A stretch of DNA of 64,000 nucleotides. Source: Candidatus Accumulibacter similis. Its GTDB lineage: Bacteria > Pseudomonadota > Gammaproteobacteria > Burkholderiales > Rhodocyclaceae. Positions within the stretch are counted from its first letter, which is position 1; every line of letters begins with the position of its first letter. This document shows positions 7,105 through 15,677 of this stretch, piece after piece. The translations under genes were made by a program, and so were the position numbers. The stretch is from NCBI GenBank assembly GCA_013347225.1, contig CP054595.1, forward strand, positions 992,001-1,056,000. Reading direction: 5' to 3'. The notes beneath the pieces are model-generated. The model ran no database searches, was not told the DNA's origin, and worked only from the letters and a program-made list of their open reading frames with translations.

Positions 7105-8772
7105 CTAGCCATCTGGCGAGCCGATGACCAGCATCTCGCGGGCATGCTGGCGGGTGACTGGCGTGATCTCGATGCCACCGAGCATGCGGGCGATTTCCTC
7201 GACCCTTGCCTCGCCATCGAGCACGACGACCCGGCTGCGCAACTGTTGCCGCTCCACTTCCTTGCTGACTTGCCACTGCCAGTGGGCGCGCGCCGCCACT
7301 TGGGGCAGGTGGGTCACGCACAGCACCTGCCGTTGATTTCCCAGTTCGCGCAGCAGGCGGCCGACCACTTCGGCGACGCCACCACCGATGCCGACGTCAA
7401 CCTCGTCGAAGATCAGGGTCGGTACGCTTGCCGCTTGGCTGGTGACGACCTGAATCGCCAGGCTGATGCGCGAAATCTCGCCGCCGGAGGCGACCTTGGC
7501 GAGTGCGCGCGCTTCGCTGCCGGCCAGGCCGGCGATGCGAAATTCGACTTGCTCGAGGCCATTGGCGTTGCCTCCCTCGACCGGCAGCAAAGCCACTTCG
7601 AATCGTCCGCCGCCGAGGGCTAGCTGCCGCATCACCAGGCTGACTTCGCTGCCGAGTTGGCGTGCTGCGGCCTGGCGGCCGGCGGAAAGCTGCCCGGCAA
7701 GCTCTTCATAAGTGGCGCGTGCGGCAGCGGCGCGCGTCGCCAGGCCATCGATGTCGGCGGCCTCGCCCAGCACTGCCAGCCTGTCGAGCCAGCGTTTCAG
7801 GAGATCGGGCAGGTCCTCGGGGGCACAGCGGAACTTCCGCGCGCACCCGAGAACGGCATCGAGCCGCCGCTCGACCTCGCCCAGGCGTCGTGGATCCAGA
7901 TCCACGCGGCCGCCGTAGCGGCGCAGCGCCGAGATCGCTTCGCCAAGTTCGGCCTGGGCGGACCGCACCAGAGATGCCACTTCGGCGATCGCCTCGTCAA
8001 ACTCTGAAAGGTCGTCGAGTCGATGGCTCACCGCCGCCAGTCGTGCGTCGCAGGCGGCATCACCTTCGGCCAGCGCCTGCAAGGCGAACTGGGCGCCCTC
8101 GACGAGGCTTGCGGCATGTGCGAGGCGCTTGTGTTCCTGGTTCAGAAGCGTCCATTCGTCGTTGCAGAAGGCCAGCGTCTGCAATTCACGAACTTGCCAC
8201 TCAAGCTGTTCCCTTTCGTGCGCCAGCGCCTCGAGATCCTCGCTCGCGGCTGCCAGGGTCGCCCGTGCCGTTCGCCAGTTGCGCCAGGCGGCGGACACTT
8301 CCGCCTGCAGAGACTCGAGCCGGGAATGCCCGTCGAGCAAGGCACGCTGCGCATCGCTGCGCAGGAGCGACTGATGCGCGTGCTGGCCATGGATGTCTAC
8401 CAGCGATTCAGCCACCTCGCGCAGTTGTTGCACCGTCACCGGCGACCCATTCAGGTAGGCACGCGAACGACCGTTGTTGTCGACCACACGCCGCAGCAGC
8501 AGGCCTCCCTTGGTGTCGAGATCGTGTGCCAGTAGCCAGGCTGAGGCCTCGGGTGCGGCCGCGAGGTCGAATTCGGCGGTGACTTCGGCGCGGTCGCAGC
8601 CGGCACGAATCAAACCGGCGTCGGCGCGCTCGCCGAGGGCGAAGGCGAGCGCGTCGACCAGAATCGACTTGCCGGCACCCGTTTCGCCGGTCAGTGTTCC
8701 GAAGCCCGGCTGCAGGTCGAGTTCCAGGCGGTCAACGAGTACGAAGTCGCGGATCGTCAGACGACAGAGCAT
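7105..8772 (-). CDS. recN: DNA repair protein RecN
   Basis: This is an SMC-like ATPase of double-strand-break repair, 555 aa, the usual length. Walker A TGETGAGKS is at residues 28-36. A long coiled-coil region of arm-forming helices occupies roughly 160-370. The ABC-like signature VASGGEISRISLAI and Walker B TLIFDEVDVGIGG follow in the C-terminal half, and HLPQVAARA carries the switch histidine. It is co-oriented with nadK (23-nt gap), a pairing common in Proteobacteria. RecN is often SOS-controlled, but I did not find a convincing LexA box just upstream of it, so expression may come from the nadK promoter. Confidence 0.97.
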   Translation of the reverse strand: MLCRLTIRDFVLVDRLELDLQPGFGTLTGETGAGKSILVDALAFALGERADAGLIRAGCDRAEVTAEFDLAAAPEASAWLLAHDLDTKGGLLLRRVVDNNGRSRAYLNGSPVTVQQLREVAESLVDIHGQHAHQSLLRSDAQRALLDGHSRLESLQAEVSAAWRNWRTARATLAAASEDLEALAHEREQLEWQVRELQTLAFCNDEWTLLNQEHKRLAHAASLVEGAQFALQALAEGDAACDARLAAVSHRLDDLSEFDEAIAEVASLVRSAQAELGEAISALRRYGGRVDLDPRRLGEVERRLDAVLGCARKFRCAPEDLPDLLKRWLDRLAVLGEAADIDGLATRAAAARATYEELAGQLSAGRQAAARQLGSEVSLVMRQLALGGGRFEVALLPVEGGNANGLEQVEFRIAGLAGSEARALAKVASGGEISRISLAIQVVTSQAASVPTLIFDEVDVGIGGGVAEVVGRLLRELGNQRQVLCVTHLPQVAARAHWQWQVSKEVERQQLRSRVVVLDGEARVEEIARMLGGIEITPVTRQHAREMLVIGSPDG

Positions 8773-8795
8773 GGCATTCCCGTTCCGTTGCCGCC

Positions 8796-9722
8796 CTAGT
8801 GTTCCTTCGGCCGCTCGCTCCAGTGCAGCTTCTGGCGGAGCATCGCGAAATAACTGTAGGCCGGTGGGTGCAGCAAGGTGATCGAGTACTCCGATCGTCG
8901 AATACGAACGGCATCACCGTTCTTCAGGTCGGCTGTCACCTGCCCGTCGAAGTGGGCGCGTGAGTCGGTTGCGTAGACGATGCGGATTTCGATCTCGTTG
9001 CGGTCACCGACGAGTATTGGCCGGTTGGTCAGTGCGTGCGGGCAGAGCGGCACGAGTGCGATCGCCGCCACTCCCGGATGCAGGATGGGCCCGTTGGCCG
9101 ACAGGGCATAGGCCGTTGAGCCGGTCGAAGTGGCGACGATCAGTCCGTCCGAGCGCAGGTGATAGATGAACTCGCCATCGATGAAGAGCTCGAACTCGAT
9201 CATCCGCCCGATCGCGCCCTTGTCGACGACGACATCGTTCAGTGCCAGGTTGCAGACAATGCTGCGCCCTTGGCGACTGACTTCGGCATCTAGCAGCATG
9301 CGCGTCTCGGGGATGAACCTGCCGTCCAGCAGGTCGTCCATGCACGACAGCATCTCGGTGCGGGCGATATCGGTCATGAAGCCCAGGCGCCCCTGGTTGA
9401 CGCCGACCAGCGGCACGCGATAACGCGCCAGTTGCCTGGCAGCATTGAGCATGGTTCCGTCCCCACCAACGACAATCGCCAGATCGGAATGCGCTCCGAG
9501 CCAGGGAAAGTTGCCGCTCGCCCAGCTTCCCAGCGCCAGATGGGAAACGACGTTGCCGGCGGTTTCCTCTTCGATCAGGACGGTGATGCCGCGCTCGTGC
9601 AGGTAGCGTGCCAGCAAGCGGATTGACTCGGCGATCTCCGGACTGTGGTACTTTCCCACCAGCGCGATCGTTCGCGGTGGCGCTGCGTCGTCGGCCGAAG
9701 CTTGCGGAAAGGCATTGGTCAT
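8796..9722 (-). CDS. nadK: NAD kinase
   Basis: This enzyme phosphorylates NAD to NADP in the cytoplasm. The 308-aa protein contains the family signature [13 protein letters not shown] (GGDGT at 86-90) and the second conserved block [24 protein letters not shown]. The N-terminal [11 protein letters not shown] begins the Rossmann-like domain, preceded by about 15 extra residues. It is transcribed away from hrcA and into recN. The recN-nadK/hrcA arrangement is widely conserved in Beta- and Gammaproteobacteria. No clear Shine-Dalgarno precedes the ATG. Confidence 0.97.
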   Translation of the reverse strand: MTNAFPQASADDAAPPRTIALVGKYHSPEIAESIRLLARYLHERGITVLIEEETAGNVVSHLALGSWASGNFPWLGAHSDLAIVVGGDGTMLNAARQLARYRVPLVGVNQGRLGFMTDIARTEMLSCMDDLLDGRFIPETRMLLDAEVSRQGRSIVCNLALNDVVVDKGAIGRMIEFELFIDGEFIYHLRSDGLIVATSTGSTAYALSANGPILHPGVAAIALVPLCPHALTNRPILVGDRNEIEIRIVYATDSRAHFDGQVTADLKNGDAVRIRRSEYSITLLHPPAYSYFAMLRQKLHWSERPKEH

Positions 9723-9786
9723 GGGCCCGAATTAAACCACAATTCGACTTGTTTCCGCGGCGCACCGCGTCCGCAGCATTTTTTTG

Positions 9787-9792
9787 TAGAAT
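9787..9792 (+). promoter_or_regulatory. Candidate -10 element directly upstream of hrcA
   Basis: TAGAAT ends 7 nt before the hrcA ATG and is preceded by a T-run (9779-9785). If used as a -10 hexamer, transcription would begin at or next to the A of ATG, making a leaderless message. No good -35 is visible and no Shine-Dalgarno exists. Confidence 0.35.
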
Positions 9793-9799
9793 CCAGACC

Positions 9800-10828
9800 A
9801 TGCTCGATGATCGCGCACGAACACTGCTCAAGACACTGATCGAACGTTACATTGCCGAAGGTCAGCCGGTCGGGTCGCGAGCGCTGTCGCGCTATTCCGG
9901 CCTTGAGCTGTCGGCCGCGACCGTTCGTAACGTGATGGCCGATCTCGAAGACATCGGTCTCATCGCCAGCCCGCACACTTCAGCGGGCCGGGTGCCGACG
10001 GCACGCGGCTACCGCTTCTTTGTCGATAGCCTGTTGACCGTGAAGCCGCTGGACCGGGACAAGCTGCAGGCCATCGAGGGGCAGTTGGCGCCGATGCAAC
10101 CGCGACAACTGATCAGCAATGCCTCACACCTGCTCTCCGGGTTGACCCACTTCGCAGGCATCGTCATGACACCGCGTCGTCTGACGTTGCGGATTCGCCA
10201 GATGGAGTTCGTCAGCCTGTCCGAGCGGCGCGTCCTGCTGATTCTGGTGACGGCCGACGGCGACGTACAGAATCGCCTGCTTTTCACCAACCGTGCGTAC
10301 GCCCCATCGGAGCTGGTCACCGCGACCAACTACCTGAATCAGCATTTCGTCGGGCACGACTTCGAGCACATCCATTCACGCGTGCGTGATGAACTGAAGG
10401 AATTGCGCGGCGACCTGCAGGCGCTGATGGCCGCCGCGCTGACGGCCGGCGACGAGGTGATACGGGGCCCGGGTGAGCGTTATGTGATCTCCGGCGAGCG
10501 CAACCTGCTCGAAGTCGAAGAGTTCTCATCGAACATGAAGCGGTTGCGCGAGTTGTTTGACCTCTTCGAACAGCGGACCGCGCTGATGCAGCTGCTCGAC
10601 CTCTCGCAGCGCGCGGACGGTGTGCAGATTTTCATAGGCGGCGAGTCCGGTCTGGCCCCGCTGGACGAATGCAGCGTCGTCACCGCGCCCTATGAGGTCG
10701 ATGGCGAGGTGGTCGGCTCGGTAGGCGTCATCGGCCCAACGCGGATGGCCTACGAACGTGTGATACCGATCGTGGACATCACCGCCAAGCTGCTCTCGTC
10801 GGCGCTCACCTACCAGGCCAACTGCTGA
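9800..10828 (+). CDS. hrcA: Heat-inducible transcription repressor HrcA
   Basis: HrcA represses chaperone operons by binding CIRCE elements. The start at 9800 gives 342 aa beginning [18 protein letters not shown], matching family N-termini; the longer open frame upstream lies in nadK. The N-terminal winged helix includes [10 protein letters not shown] and [13 protein letters not shown], followed by the family block [20 protein letters not shown]-like domain and the C-terminal [18 protein letters not shown] complete it. The stop overlaps the hemH ATG by one base (TGATG). No CIRCE inverted repeat was seen nearby, so it is not obviously autoregulated. Confidence 0.95.
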   Translation: MLDDRARTLLKTLIERYIAEGQPVGSRALSRYSGLELSAATVRNVMADLEDIGLIASPHTSAGRVPTARGYRFFVDSLLTVKPLDRDKLQAIEGQLAPMQPRQLISNASHLLSGLTHFAGIVMTPRRLTLRIRQMEFVSLSERRVLLILVTADGDVQNRLLFTNRAYAPSELVTATNYLNQHFVGHDFEHIHSRVRDELKELRGDLQALMAAALTAGDEVIRGPGERYVISGERNLLEVEEFSSNMKRLRELFDLFEQRTALMQLLDLSQRADGVQIFIGGESGLAPLDECSVVTAPYEVDGEVVGSVGVIGPTRMAYERVIPIVDITAKLLSSALTYQANC

Positions 10829-11931
10829 TGCCACGCTATCTCGCCGAACCTGGGTACCGCCACGGTTCGCCGCCACTGACCGCCATCCTGCTGATCAACC
10901 TGGGGACGCCGGAAGCGCCGACGAAGGCGGCGGTGCGGCGCTATCTCGGGGAATTCCTCGCCGACCCGCGCGTGGTGGAGATTCCGCGGCCGTTGTGGTG
11001 GCTGATCCTGAACGGAATCGTTCTCAACACTCGCCCGGGGCGCTCGGCCGAGAAGTACGCGGCCGTGTGGACGGGCGAAGGGTCGCCGCTGAAGGTCCAT
11101 GTTGCGCGCCAGGCAACCCTGCTGCGCGGGTTTCTCGGTCAGGCCGGGCACCGCGTCGTGGTCGACTACGCCATGCGCTACGGACAGCCGTCGATCCCGG
11201 CAACGCTGTCGCGCCTCAAGGCCGAGGGCTGCAGCCGCATACTCCTGCTGCCGCTGTATCCGCAGTACGCGGCCAGTACGACGGCGAGCGCGGTCGACGC
11301 CGTTGCCGGCTGGCTGCGCGCGCTGCGCAACCAGCCGGAAATACGCAGCATCCGAAGTTTCGCTGACCACCCGGGCTACATCGCTGCGCTCGCCGCCAGC
11401 GTCCGCGAGCACTGGGCCGCCAACGGCCATCCGGTCGCCTCGTATCGTCTGCTGATGAGCTTTCACGGGCTGCCTCGCTACAGCCTCGACAGGGGCGATC
11501 CCTATCACTGCGAATGCCACAAGACCGCTCGCCTGCTTGCCGAAGCGCTTGGTCTCGGCAAGGACGGGCATCTGGTCTGCTTTCAGTCGCGCTTCGGTCG
11601 CACCGAATGGCTGCAGCCCTACACTTCGGCGAGCCTGCGCGCGTTGGGCAAGGAGGGCGTGCAGCGGGTCGATGTGATCTGTCCCGGGTTCACGGCGGAC
11701 TGCCTCGAGACGCTCGAAGAAATGGCCATCGAAGGCAGGAGCGAGTTCCTGCGCGCCGGCGGCAAGGAGTACCACTACATTCCATGCCTCAACGAACGGG
11801 ATGACTGGATCCGCGCGCTGGCCGACTTGGCAGCCAGCCATCTGCAGGGCTGGCCGACGCGCGAAGCCACCGATGCCGCTGCCCTCGAGCTGAGCGCCTT
11901 GCGCGCCCGTGCCCTGGGCGCCAAATCCTGA
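10828..11931 (+). CDS. hemH: Ferrochelatase
   Basis: This enzyme inserts Fe2+ into protoporphyrin IX, the last step of heme synthesis. It is a 367-aa protein. The N-terminal [14 protein letters not shown] is the typical start of the fold. The catalytic histidine lies in [19 protein letters not shown] and the conserved glutamate region is [16 protein letters not shown]. It is translationally coupled to hrcA. The C-terminal 40 residues (rich in Ala and Leu) are poorly conserved. The pairing of a heat-shock repressor with heme synthesis recurs in Betaproteobacteria. Confidence 0.96.
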   Translation: MPRYLAEPGYRHGSPPLTAILLINLGTPEAPTKAAVRRYLGEFLADPRVVEIPRPLWWLILNGIVLNTRPGRSAEKYAAVWTGEGSPLKVHVARQATLLRGFLGQAGHRVVVDYAMRYGQPSIPATLSRLKAEGCSRILLLPLYPQYAASTTASAVDAVAGWLRALRNQPEIRSIRSFADHPGYIAALAASVREHWAANGHPVASYRLLMSFHGLPRYSLDRGDPYHCECHKTARLLAEALGLGKDGHLVCFQSRFGRTEWLQPYTSASLRALGKEGVQRVDVICPGFTADCLETLEEMAIEGRSEFLRAGGKEYHYIPCLNERDDWIRALADLAASHLQGWPTREATDAAALELSALRARALGAKS

Positions 11932-11986
11932 GAGCTTCCAGCGTCGAGCCTGGAGGCGCCGCTTGGCGCCGACCCAGGAAGGAGGA

Positions 11987-12013
11987 GGGTGGGGCCGCGA
12001 TGCGGCCCCACCC
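11987..12013. terminator. Strong hairpin between convergent hemH and aceB
   Basis: A perfect 12-bp GC-rich stem (GGGTGGGGCCGC and its complement) with a 3-nt loop lies between the convergent genes. There is no T-run on either side, so it may act as a bidirectional structural or Rho-assisted terminator. Confidence 0.55.
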
Positions 12014-12085
12014 TTCGCGGCCGGAGTTGCGGCGAACGGCTAGGGCCCGGCAGGTGCAGGCTCGCCGGCCCGGCCATGCAGCTGA

Positions 12086-13684
12086 CTAGTCCATTGCTTC
12101 GTAGAGCGGCAGTGTCAGGAACTCCGGGTAGTCGGGGGTCAGCGACATCCGGTCGAAGATGACGGCCGCCTGATCGTAGGTGGCGGTGTCCTCTCCCTGG
12201 GCGCTGACGGTGGCTTTCACCTTGACCAGTTCCTCGGCGATCATTCCGCGCACCATCTCGGCGGTTACCTTGCGCCCGTCGTCGAGGACTCCTTTGGGGG
12301 AAACGACCCACTGCCACACCTGCGAACGTGAGATCTCCGCCGTCGCTGCGTCTTCCATCAGGTTGTGGATCGGCACACAGCCATTGCCAGCCAGCCAGCT
12401 GCCGAGGTAATGGATGCCGACGTTGATGTTGTTGCGCAAACCGGCTTCGGTGATCGGTTGCGAGGGTTGGAAATCGAGGAAGTCGGCGGCCGTGAAGTTC
12501 TCGTCGCGCTGCTTTTCCCATTGGTTCGGTCGGTCTCCGAGCACCTTGCGAAACTCCTCGGCGGCGATGGAGACCAGTCCGGGGTGTGCAACCCAGCCAC
12601 CGTCGAAGCCGTCGTTGGCGTCGCGCGTCTTGTCGTGGCGGATGCCGGCGAGGGCTTTCTCGTTGGCCACCGGATCATTCTTGATCGGAATCAACGCACT
12701 CATTCCGCCCATCGCGGGCGCCCCGCGCTTGTGGCAGATCTTCACCAGTTGCAGCGCGTAGCTGCGCATGAAGGGGACTTCCATCGTGATCGCGCTGCGA
12801 TTGGCGAGACAGAAGTCCGGGTTCTTCTTGAACTTCTTGATGCAGGAGAAGATGTAGTCCCAGCGGCCGGCGTTGAGTCCCGCCGAGTGCTCGCGGAGTT
12901 CGTAGAGGATTTCTTCCATTTCGAAGGTGGCAAGGATCGTCTCGACGAGAACCGTTGCCTTGATGGTTCCCCTCGCCAGACCGATGTGCTCCTGGGCGAG
13001 GATGAAGATGTCGTTCCACAGACGTGCCTCGAGGTGCGACTCCATCTTCGGCAGGTAGTAGAAGGGGCCGGCACCACGCGCGATCTGCTCGCGGGCGTTG
13101 TGGAAGAAGACCAGGCCAAAGTCGAAGATGCCGCCGGAGACCCGCTGTCCATCGACGGTTACGTGCTTCTCGTCGAGGTGCCAGCCACGTGGGCGGATCT
13201 GCAGGGTGGCGATCTTCTCGCTGAGCGCGTACTCCTTGCCGGCCTCGTTGGTGAAGGACAGTTGGCGGCGGATCGCCTTGAAGAGGTTGAGCTGTCCCTG
13301 CACCTGATTGTCCCAGTTCGGACTGTTGGAGTCCTCGAAGTCGGTCATGTACGAATCGGCGCCCGAATTGTAGGCGTTGATGATCATCTTCGCTTCCACC
13401 GGGCCGGTAATCTCGGTCCGGCGACATGCGAGGGCCGCCGGCAGCGGCGCGATCTTCCAGTCGCCCTCGCGGATGTGCCTCGTTTCCGGGAGAAAGTCCG
13501 GCATCTCGCCCGCATCGATCCGCGCCTGGCGGTCACGCCGTGCCTGCAGCAACTCCTGCCGGCGGCCTTCGAAGGTCCGGTGCAACTTGGCCACCAGTGC
13601 CAGCGCATCGCGGGTGAGGATGGTTTCGTATCCGGGTCTGATCGGGGCGTTGACTTGCATTCCGGCGGGCAGATCGAGGCTCAT
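12086..13684 (-). CDS. aceB: Malate synthase A
   Basis: This enzyme condenses glyoxylate with acetyl-CoA to malate in the glyoxylate bypass. The 532-aa length fits the A isoform. The conserved N-terminal catalytic block VEAKMIINAYNSGAD then YMTDFEDSNSPNWDN is present, as are RPRGWHLDEKH, VLVETILATFEMEEIL and the C-terminal NINVGIHYLGSWLAGNGCVP. AGGAG precedes the ATG. No isocitrate lyase gene is in the window. A LysR-type regulator is transcribed divergently from the 116-bp intergenic space and is the likely controller, by position only. Confidence 0.97.
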   Translation of the reverse strand: MSLDLPAGMQVNAPIRPGYETILTRDALALVAKLHRTFEGRRQELLQARRDRQARIDAGEMPDFLPETRHIREGDWKIAPLPAALACRRTEITGPVEAKMIINAYNSGADSYMTDFEDSNSPNWDNQVQGQLNLFKAIRRQLSFTNEAGKEYALSEKIATLQIRPRGWHLDEKHVTVDGQRVSGGIFDFGLVFFHNAREQIARGAGPFYYLPKMESHLEARLWNDIFILAQEHIGLARGTIKATVLVETILATFEMEEILYELREHSAGLNAGRWDYIFSCIKKFKKNPDFCLANRSAITMEVPFMRSYALQLVKICHKRGAPAMGGMSALIPIKNDPVANEKALAGIRHDKTRDANDGFDGGWVAHPGLVSIAAEEFRKVLGDRPNQWEKQRDENFTAADFLDFQPSQPITEAGLRNNINVGIHYLGSWLAGNGCVPIHNLMEDAATAEISRSQVWQWVVSPKGVLDDGRKVTAEMVRGMIAEELVKVKATVSAQGEDTATYDQAAVIFDRMSLTPDYPEFLTLPLYEAMD

Positions 13685-13767
13685 TTGGCGGCTCCTGTCG
13701 ATGGGTTATGATGCAATGCACGAATTCTATTCGACGCGCTGAAGAAAGATAAGATCGAACGAAATCA

Positions 13768-13782
13768 AAGTATTTTTTACTT
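13768..13782. promoter_or_regulatory. Inverted repeat in the aceB/LysR intergenic region (candidate LysR site)
   Basis: AAGTA and TACTT flank five T residues, a small palindrome 18 nt upstream of the LysR-type start and about 84 nt upstream of aceB. The intergenic stretch is strikingly AT-rich for this genome. The placement suits autoregulation by the LysR protein; this is inference. Confidence 0.35.
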
Positions 13783-13800
13783 CTGGTATTGAATTGACCG

Positions 13801-14700
13801 ATGGACCATCTCAAGCAAATCGAAGCTTTCGTCAATGCGACGACGCGCGGCAGCCTGTCGGCCGCCGCGCGGATAGAGGCGGTGACGCCGGCGGTGATCG
13901 GGCGGCGCCTCGATGCCCTTGAAGCCCGTCTTGGCGTCAAGCTGCTGCTGCGCACTACACGCAGGCTGTCGCTGACCTTCGAAGGGCAGGCCTTTCTCGA
14001 AGATTGCCAGCGGATTCTCAACGATCTGGCGAACGCCGAGGCGGCGGTGTCACTCGGCGGCGTTCAGGCCAGCGGCCATCTGCGGGTGTCGGCGCCAGCC
14101 GGCTTCGGGAGGCGCCACGTCGCGCCGCAGGTGGCGGCGTTCATGCGGGCAAATCCGGAGGTCAGCGTTCGCCTCGATCTCACCGATCGGCTCGTCGACC
14201 TGCTGAACGAGGGCGTTGACTGTGCCGTGCGCATCGGCGAGATGGCCGATTCGAGCCTGGCGGTGAGCAAGCTTGGCGAGATGAGGCGGCTGGTCGTCGC
14301 CAGCCCGTCATATCTCGCAAGGCACGGGATTCCGGTCACCCCCGCCGATCTTGCGCGACACAACTGTCTTTCACTGGGTCAGCAGCGTGGCTGGGCGTTG
14401 CGGCAGACGCCCGCTGGCGAGGTGACGAACCACAAGGTTGCCGGCAGCTTCGAGTGCAACGATGGCGCCGTCCTGCACGAATGGGCGCGGGCCGGCAAGG
14501 GCTTGGCATGGCGCTCGATGTGGGAGGTGGGCGACGATCTGCGGCGGGGGGACTTGGTTTCCGTTCTGGACGACTATGCGGCGCCGGCGGTGGGCATCTA
14601 CGCCGTCTTTCCGCAGTGGCGACATCTTCCCTTGCGTGTCCGCCTGTTCATCGACCATGTCAAGAGGACGTTCGGCGACCCGCAGTACTGGGCGCGGTGA
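13801..14700 (+). CDS. LysR-type transcriptional regulator
   Basis: This is a 299-aa LysR-family protein. The N-terminal winged helix-turn-helix spans about residues 1-60 (MDHLKQIEAFVNATTRGSLS, AAARIEAVTPAVIGRRLDAL, LLLRTTRRLSLTFEG), and the effector-binding type 2 periplasmic-binding fold spans about 90-295 (GHLRVSAPAGFGRRHVAP onwards). It is divergent from malate synthase, so control of acetate or C2 metabolism is a reasonable guess. The effector cannot be named from sequence. Confidence 0.93.
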   Translation: MDHLKQIEAFVNATTRGSLSAAARIEAVTPAVIGRRLDALEARLGVKLLLRTTRRLSLTFEGQAFLEDCQRILNDLANAEAAVSLGGVQASGHLRVSAPAGFGRRHVAPQVAAFMRANPEVSVRLDLTDRLVDLLNEGVDCAVRIGEMADSSLAVSKLGEMRRLVVASPSYLARHGIPVTPADLARHNCLSLGQQRGWALRQTPAGEVTNHKVAGSFECNDGAVLHEWARAGKGLAWRSMWEVGDDLRRGDLVSVLDDYAAPAVGIYAVFPQWRHLPLRVRLFIDHVKRTFGDPQYWAR

Positions 14701-14777
14701 AGAGGTCAGCGCCGGCAGGACGCGCGCGCCGCCCGGGTGCTGGCGCCCACGTTCCTGCGGGCCCGCCGTCGTGGCGA

Positions 14778-14975
14778 TCACCGGCTGCTCTCCGCCGCCT
14801 TCTTGGCCGCCCTCAGGAGCGCCTTCCGGGCTTTTTCGGCACGAATGTGCGCCAGCGCTTGCGCCTTGTTGCACTCCTTGCAGTAGGAGTGCAATCCATC
14901 CGAGCTGCGCGCATTCCTGTGGAAGTCGGCCACGGACTTTTCCTGCTTGCACTTGACGCAGATCTTGGTTTTCAT
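14778..14975 (-). CDS. Small Cys4 zinc-binding-type protein of unknown function
   Basis: This is about 65 aa from the ATG at 14975; in-frame ATGs at 14996 and 15020 are alternatives and none has a clear ribosome site. The core is CVKCKQEKSVADFHRN followed by YCKECNKAQ: two CxxC pairs 20 residues apart, as in small zinc-ribbon or HNH-like phage and plasmid proteins that begin K-x-C-x-x-C and contain the F-x-x-N spacer. The HNH catalytic histidines are not evident. The C-terminus is a lysine/arginine/alanine-rich helix that could contact nucleic acid. It stands alone between the LysR gene and a gene-poor stretch. Confidence 0.6.
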   Translation of the reverse strand: MKTKICVKCKQEKSVADFHRNARSSDGLHSYCKECNKAQALAHIRAEKARKALLRAAKKAAESSR

Positions 14976-15020
14976 CGGACCGGTCGAGGGTTCCATCACG
15001 AGATCAGAAAGGCGTTCCAT

Positions 15021-15677
15021 AATCAGGATCACTAATGAGCTTCGCGCTGCACCCACCTTCGGCCTTTTTCTGCACGAAGCCGTTTCAGGCGCGCTGCGGG
15101 GACCACGTTGAACAACCTCTCTCCGTTGCCGCTGCCGACTCCCGTCGGCAGGCGCCAGCAGCGGCCAGCGATCGGCATTTGACTGTCGGGCGCGGGTTTC
15201 GCGGGGCCGCGCCCGCTGATGTCGGATGCCCGAGCCTGGCGCTCGATCGCTCACTTCCACCCGCCGCTGCGGACCACCGTCTGACGACGGTGCGCAGGCG
15301 TTCGGGCGGTGATTTATAAGCAATTCTTATGCCATAGAATCGAATTGACTTATTCTTCAGGGCCTTGGGTCGAAGGGCTCCTGCCGTGGGGTGACCGCCG
15401 AGGGGCCGCTGTAAAGAATCCTGACAGTCGCTGGCGATGCCGGGGCAAGGGCAGGGGCAGGTGGCCGCCAGGCTGGAGACCGGCTCGCTGGCAGGCGACG
15501 GCGGACAGCCGTCGGGCACCTGTCAGTCCGGCACGAAGTGAAGGCGGCGGCGCCTGGCGGTAGATCGGCCGCCAGCCGCTGGCCGGTGCCGGTCTGCTGG
15601 TGGCGCCTTGCGGCCGTGGCGGTCGCTGCCACGCATGGCCAGAGTCAGCGTGTGGCAGCGCGCTGGAAGTCGGCTCC
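15021..15677. other. Gene-poor stretch of about 650 bp
   Basis: No open frame here has a convincing start, family match or codon bias. It holds a 9-bp GC stem-loop at 15187-15215 (no T-run) and an AT-rich island at about 15311-15360 containing the palindrome ATAAG-CAATT-CTTAT (15316-15330), which stands out from the GC-rich surroundings. It may hold promoter sequence for the Cys4 gene and the 3' untranslated end of the HD-GYP gene. Confidence 0.5.

Noticed and set aside
15035..15563. Short plus-strand frames of 84-94 codons in the gene-poor stretch
   Set aside because: No ribosome site, no family resemblance and antisense overlap; codon pattern looks random.
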